DNA of 64,000 bases, taken from JAGPCK01 sp041675505 (GTDB taxonomy: Bacteria; Bacteroidota; Bacteroidia; UKL13-3). The stretch spans positions 124,001 to 188,000 of the forward strand of contig JBAYTR010000003.1 in NCBI GenBank assembly GCA_041675505.1, read 5' to 3'. Made by a program: the position numbers and the translations under genes. Below the pieces are notes generated by a model. The model was not told where the DNA came from, made no database searches, and was given only the letters and a program-made list of their open reading frames with translations. This document shows, piece after piece, positions 62,707-64,000 of this stretch. Numbering within the stretch: position 1 is the first letter of the stretch; the number at the start of each line of letters is the position of its first letter.

Positions 62707-63432
62707 GTGAATATCCGAAAACTCAGCATAGTTATCCCGGCCTACAACGAAGGAAAAACCATCCATTTCATTCTCAATCGGGTGAAAGAAGTACAATTGC
62801 TTAACGGCATTGAGAAAGAAGTAATTATTGTTAATGACTGTTCCAAAGACAATACAGAGGAAGCTGTATTAAGCTATCAGGCAGCTAATAAAGACTTGCC
62901 CATCAGCTATTACAAGCATGAGTATAATCAGGGAAAAGGAGCGGCTTTACACACCGGAATTGCCAAGGCCACCGGGGAATACATTATCATTCAGGATGCT
63001 GATTTGGAGTACGACCCCCGTGAGTACAATGAGTTGCTTAAACCCATTGTAGAGGGTTTTGCTGATGTGGTGTATGGTTCTCGTTTTACAGGAGGAAAGC
63101 CGCACCGTATCTTATTTTTCTGGCACACACTGGGTAATCAGTTTCTCACCTTTTTGAGTAATATTTTCTCCAACCTTAACCTGAGTGATATGGAGACCTG
63201 CTATAAATTATTCAGAGCAGATGTGGTGCAGGGCCTCAAGTTGAAAGAGAAAAGGTTTGGATTTGAACCGGAAGTCACGCATAAAATTGCCCGTATCAAA
63301 GGGTTAAATATTTATGAGGTGGGTATTTCCTATTATGGGCGCACTTACGAAGAAGGTAAAAAAATAGGCTGGAAAGATGGTTTCAGAGCAATTTACTGCA
63401 TTCTGAAATACGGTTTATTCAAAGCTGATTAA
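62707..63432 (+). CDS. family 2 glycosyltransferase (dolichol-phosphate-mannose synthase-like)
   Basis: 241 residues from the GTG at 62707; an earlier TTG at 62683 overlaps the NlpC/P60 stop. SIVIPAYNEGKTI at the start, VIIVNDCSKDNTEE, the acceptor/metal motif QDADLEYDPRE and GSRFTGGKPHR place it with DPM1-like enzymes that charge polyprenyl phosphate with a sugar from a nucleotide donor. METCYKLFRADVV and GISYYGRTYEEGKKIGWKDG are typical of the group. No membrane helix is seen, so it acts at the cytoplasmic face. Its product could feed GT-C enzymes such as those at 1917 and 15941 (inference). Confidence 0.93.
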   Translation: MNIRKLSIVIPAYNEGKTIHFILNRVKEVQLLNGIEKEVIIVNDCSKDNTEEAVLSYQAANKDLPISYYKHEYNQGKGAALHTGIAKATGEYIIIQDADLEYDPREYNELLKPIVEGFADVVYGSRFTGGKPHRILFFWHTLGNQFLTFLSNIFSNLNLSDMETCYKLFRADVVQGLKLKEKRFGFEPEVTHKIARIKGLNIYEVGISYYGRTYEEGKKIGWKDGFRAIYCILKYGLFKAD

Positions 63433-63522
63433 CCCACTGTACACCTGATGCAGCCCTTGGGGGTAAATACCTGACTTGCATACACAGGTTTTAATTATTT
63501 TCGTGGCCATTAAACTACTACA

Positions 63523-64000
63523 TTGAGCGTAACAGTATCAAATCTGGTAAAAGTATACGGAACACAGCAGGCAGTGGATGATATTTCATTCACCGCAAGT
63601 AAGGGTTCGGTAATTGGTTTCTTAGGTCCGAACGGAGCCGGAAAATCCACTACCATGAAAATGATTACCTGCTATCTTTCGGCAACTTCAGGCAGCATTG
63701 ACGTATGTGGATTTAACGTAGAGCAAAATCCCATGGAGGTGAAGAAGCGAATTGGTTACCTGCCTGAGCACAATCCCTTGTACCTGGACATGTACGTAAA
63801 AGAGTACCTTGAATTTGTGGCCGGTGTACATCAGCTAGGGAAGGGAATAAAAGCAGCTGTTGAGCAAATGGTGGAAGTCACAGGGCTCACAAATGAATAC
63901 AAAAAACAAATCAGCGCATTGTCCAAAGGATACCGCCAAAGGGTAGGGTTGGCTCAGGCCATGATTCATAATCCTGAAGTATTAATACTTGATGAACCCA
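63523..64000 (+). CDS. gldA: GldA-type ABC transporter ATPase, cut by window edge
   Basis: The first 159 codons are present. The start is TTG at 63523, the only start codon after the in-frame TAA at 63511. SVTVSNLVKVYGTQQAVDDI leads to Walker A GPNGAGKST near residue 36, the Q-loop-region IGYLPEHNPLYLDMYVKEYL, the ABC signature LSKGYRQRVGLAQAM near 133, and Walker B VLILDEP at the edge. The LPEHNPLYLDMYV stretch is characteristic of GldA, the ATPase of the gliding-associated GldAFG transporter of Bacteroidota. Whether gldF and gldG follow cannot be seen. Confidence 0.88.
   Translation, partial: MSVTVSNLVKVYGTQQAVDDISFTASKGSVIGFLGPNGAGKSTTMKMITCYLSATSGSIDVCGFNVEQNPMEVKKRIGYLPEHNPLYLDMYVKEYLEFVAGVHQLGKGIKAAVEQMVEVTGLTNEYKKQISALSKGYRQRVGLAQAMIHNPEVLILDEP

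Overview
The window is a chromosomal segment of about 41% GC (by eye) from a member of the Bacteroidota, probably a Chitinophagales/Sphingobacteriia-like lineage. The order-level placement is inference. The phylum call rests on several lines: four large exported proteins with type IX secretion (T9SS) C-terminal signals plus a truncated PKD protein that may be a fifth; the start of a gldA-type gliding ABC transporter gene at the right edge; families confined to or typical of the phylum (GT117/DUF2723, DUF6427, DUF6252-like); promoters of the TAnnTTTG type; and start codons without Shine-Dalgarno sites. The content is mostly housekeeping genes mixed with surface and secreted proteins. No phage, transposase, plasmid, CRISPR or recognised defence genes were seen.

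Layout. 1-7863: a truncated PKD surface protein, an O-methyltransferase, a GT117 membrane glycosyltransferase, rlmB interrupted by an in-frame TAA, then manC and kdsD (sugar nucleotide/Kdo supply). 7994-10908: recQ and a small outer-membrane protein. 11165-13456: a well-formed promoter, tRNA-Gln, prs, rplY (L25) and pth, tightly packed. 13513-25866: YfhO and two other multi-pass membrane proteins, an SDR-type threonine dehydrogenase, a secreted protein pair sharing a duplicated promoter/signal-peptide module, and a beta-barrel protein. 25867-26449: tRNA-Pro with an odd hairpin-rich leader and a terminator; 26211-26449 holds nothing I can identify. 26450-32621: a 1736-residue choice-of-anchor/5'-nucleotidase T9SS protein and a lipoprotein gene bracketed by direct repeats. 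32622-42589: MscS channel, Glu/Leu/Phe/Val dehydrogenase, anmK, a pseudouridine synthase, a T9SS protein with YCF48/BNR-type repeats, a Tat-signal aminotransferase and a lipoprotein. 42782-54553: polA, a PqqB-like exported MBL protein, DUF6427, hflX, a hydrolase, a PpiD-like chaperone and an RsmI-like methyltransferase. 54598-58185: a T9SS type B PKD protein. 58252-62140: a phenylacetyl-CoA epoxidase operon (TetR, paaA, a four-helix-bundle insert, paaB, paaC, paaD; no paaE). 62159-64000: NlpC/P60 lipoprotein, GT2, gldA (truncated).

Functional threads. The paa genes form the one clear catabolic operon, with a near-perfect palindrome at its regulator. GT117, YfhO, the GT-C-like proteins, manC, kdsD and GT2 point to surface glycan/glycoprotein assembly, which fits the T9SS cargo. 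Several genes appear to have leaderless or nearly leaderless transcripts. I found no convincing new multi-gene system. The best leads are small-scale: the nonsense codon in rlmB behind a terminator that touches its start codon, a terminator-like hairpin inside the hydrolase coding region, the duplicated promoter/signal module, the direct repeats around the lipoprotein gene, and a GGATTACAAA word repeated in the gaps of the paa operon around a four-helix-bundle gene.
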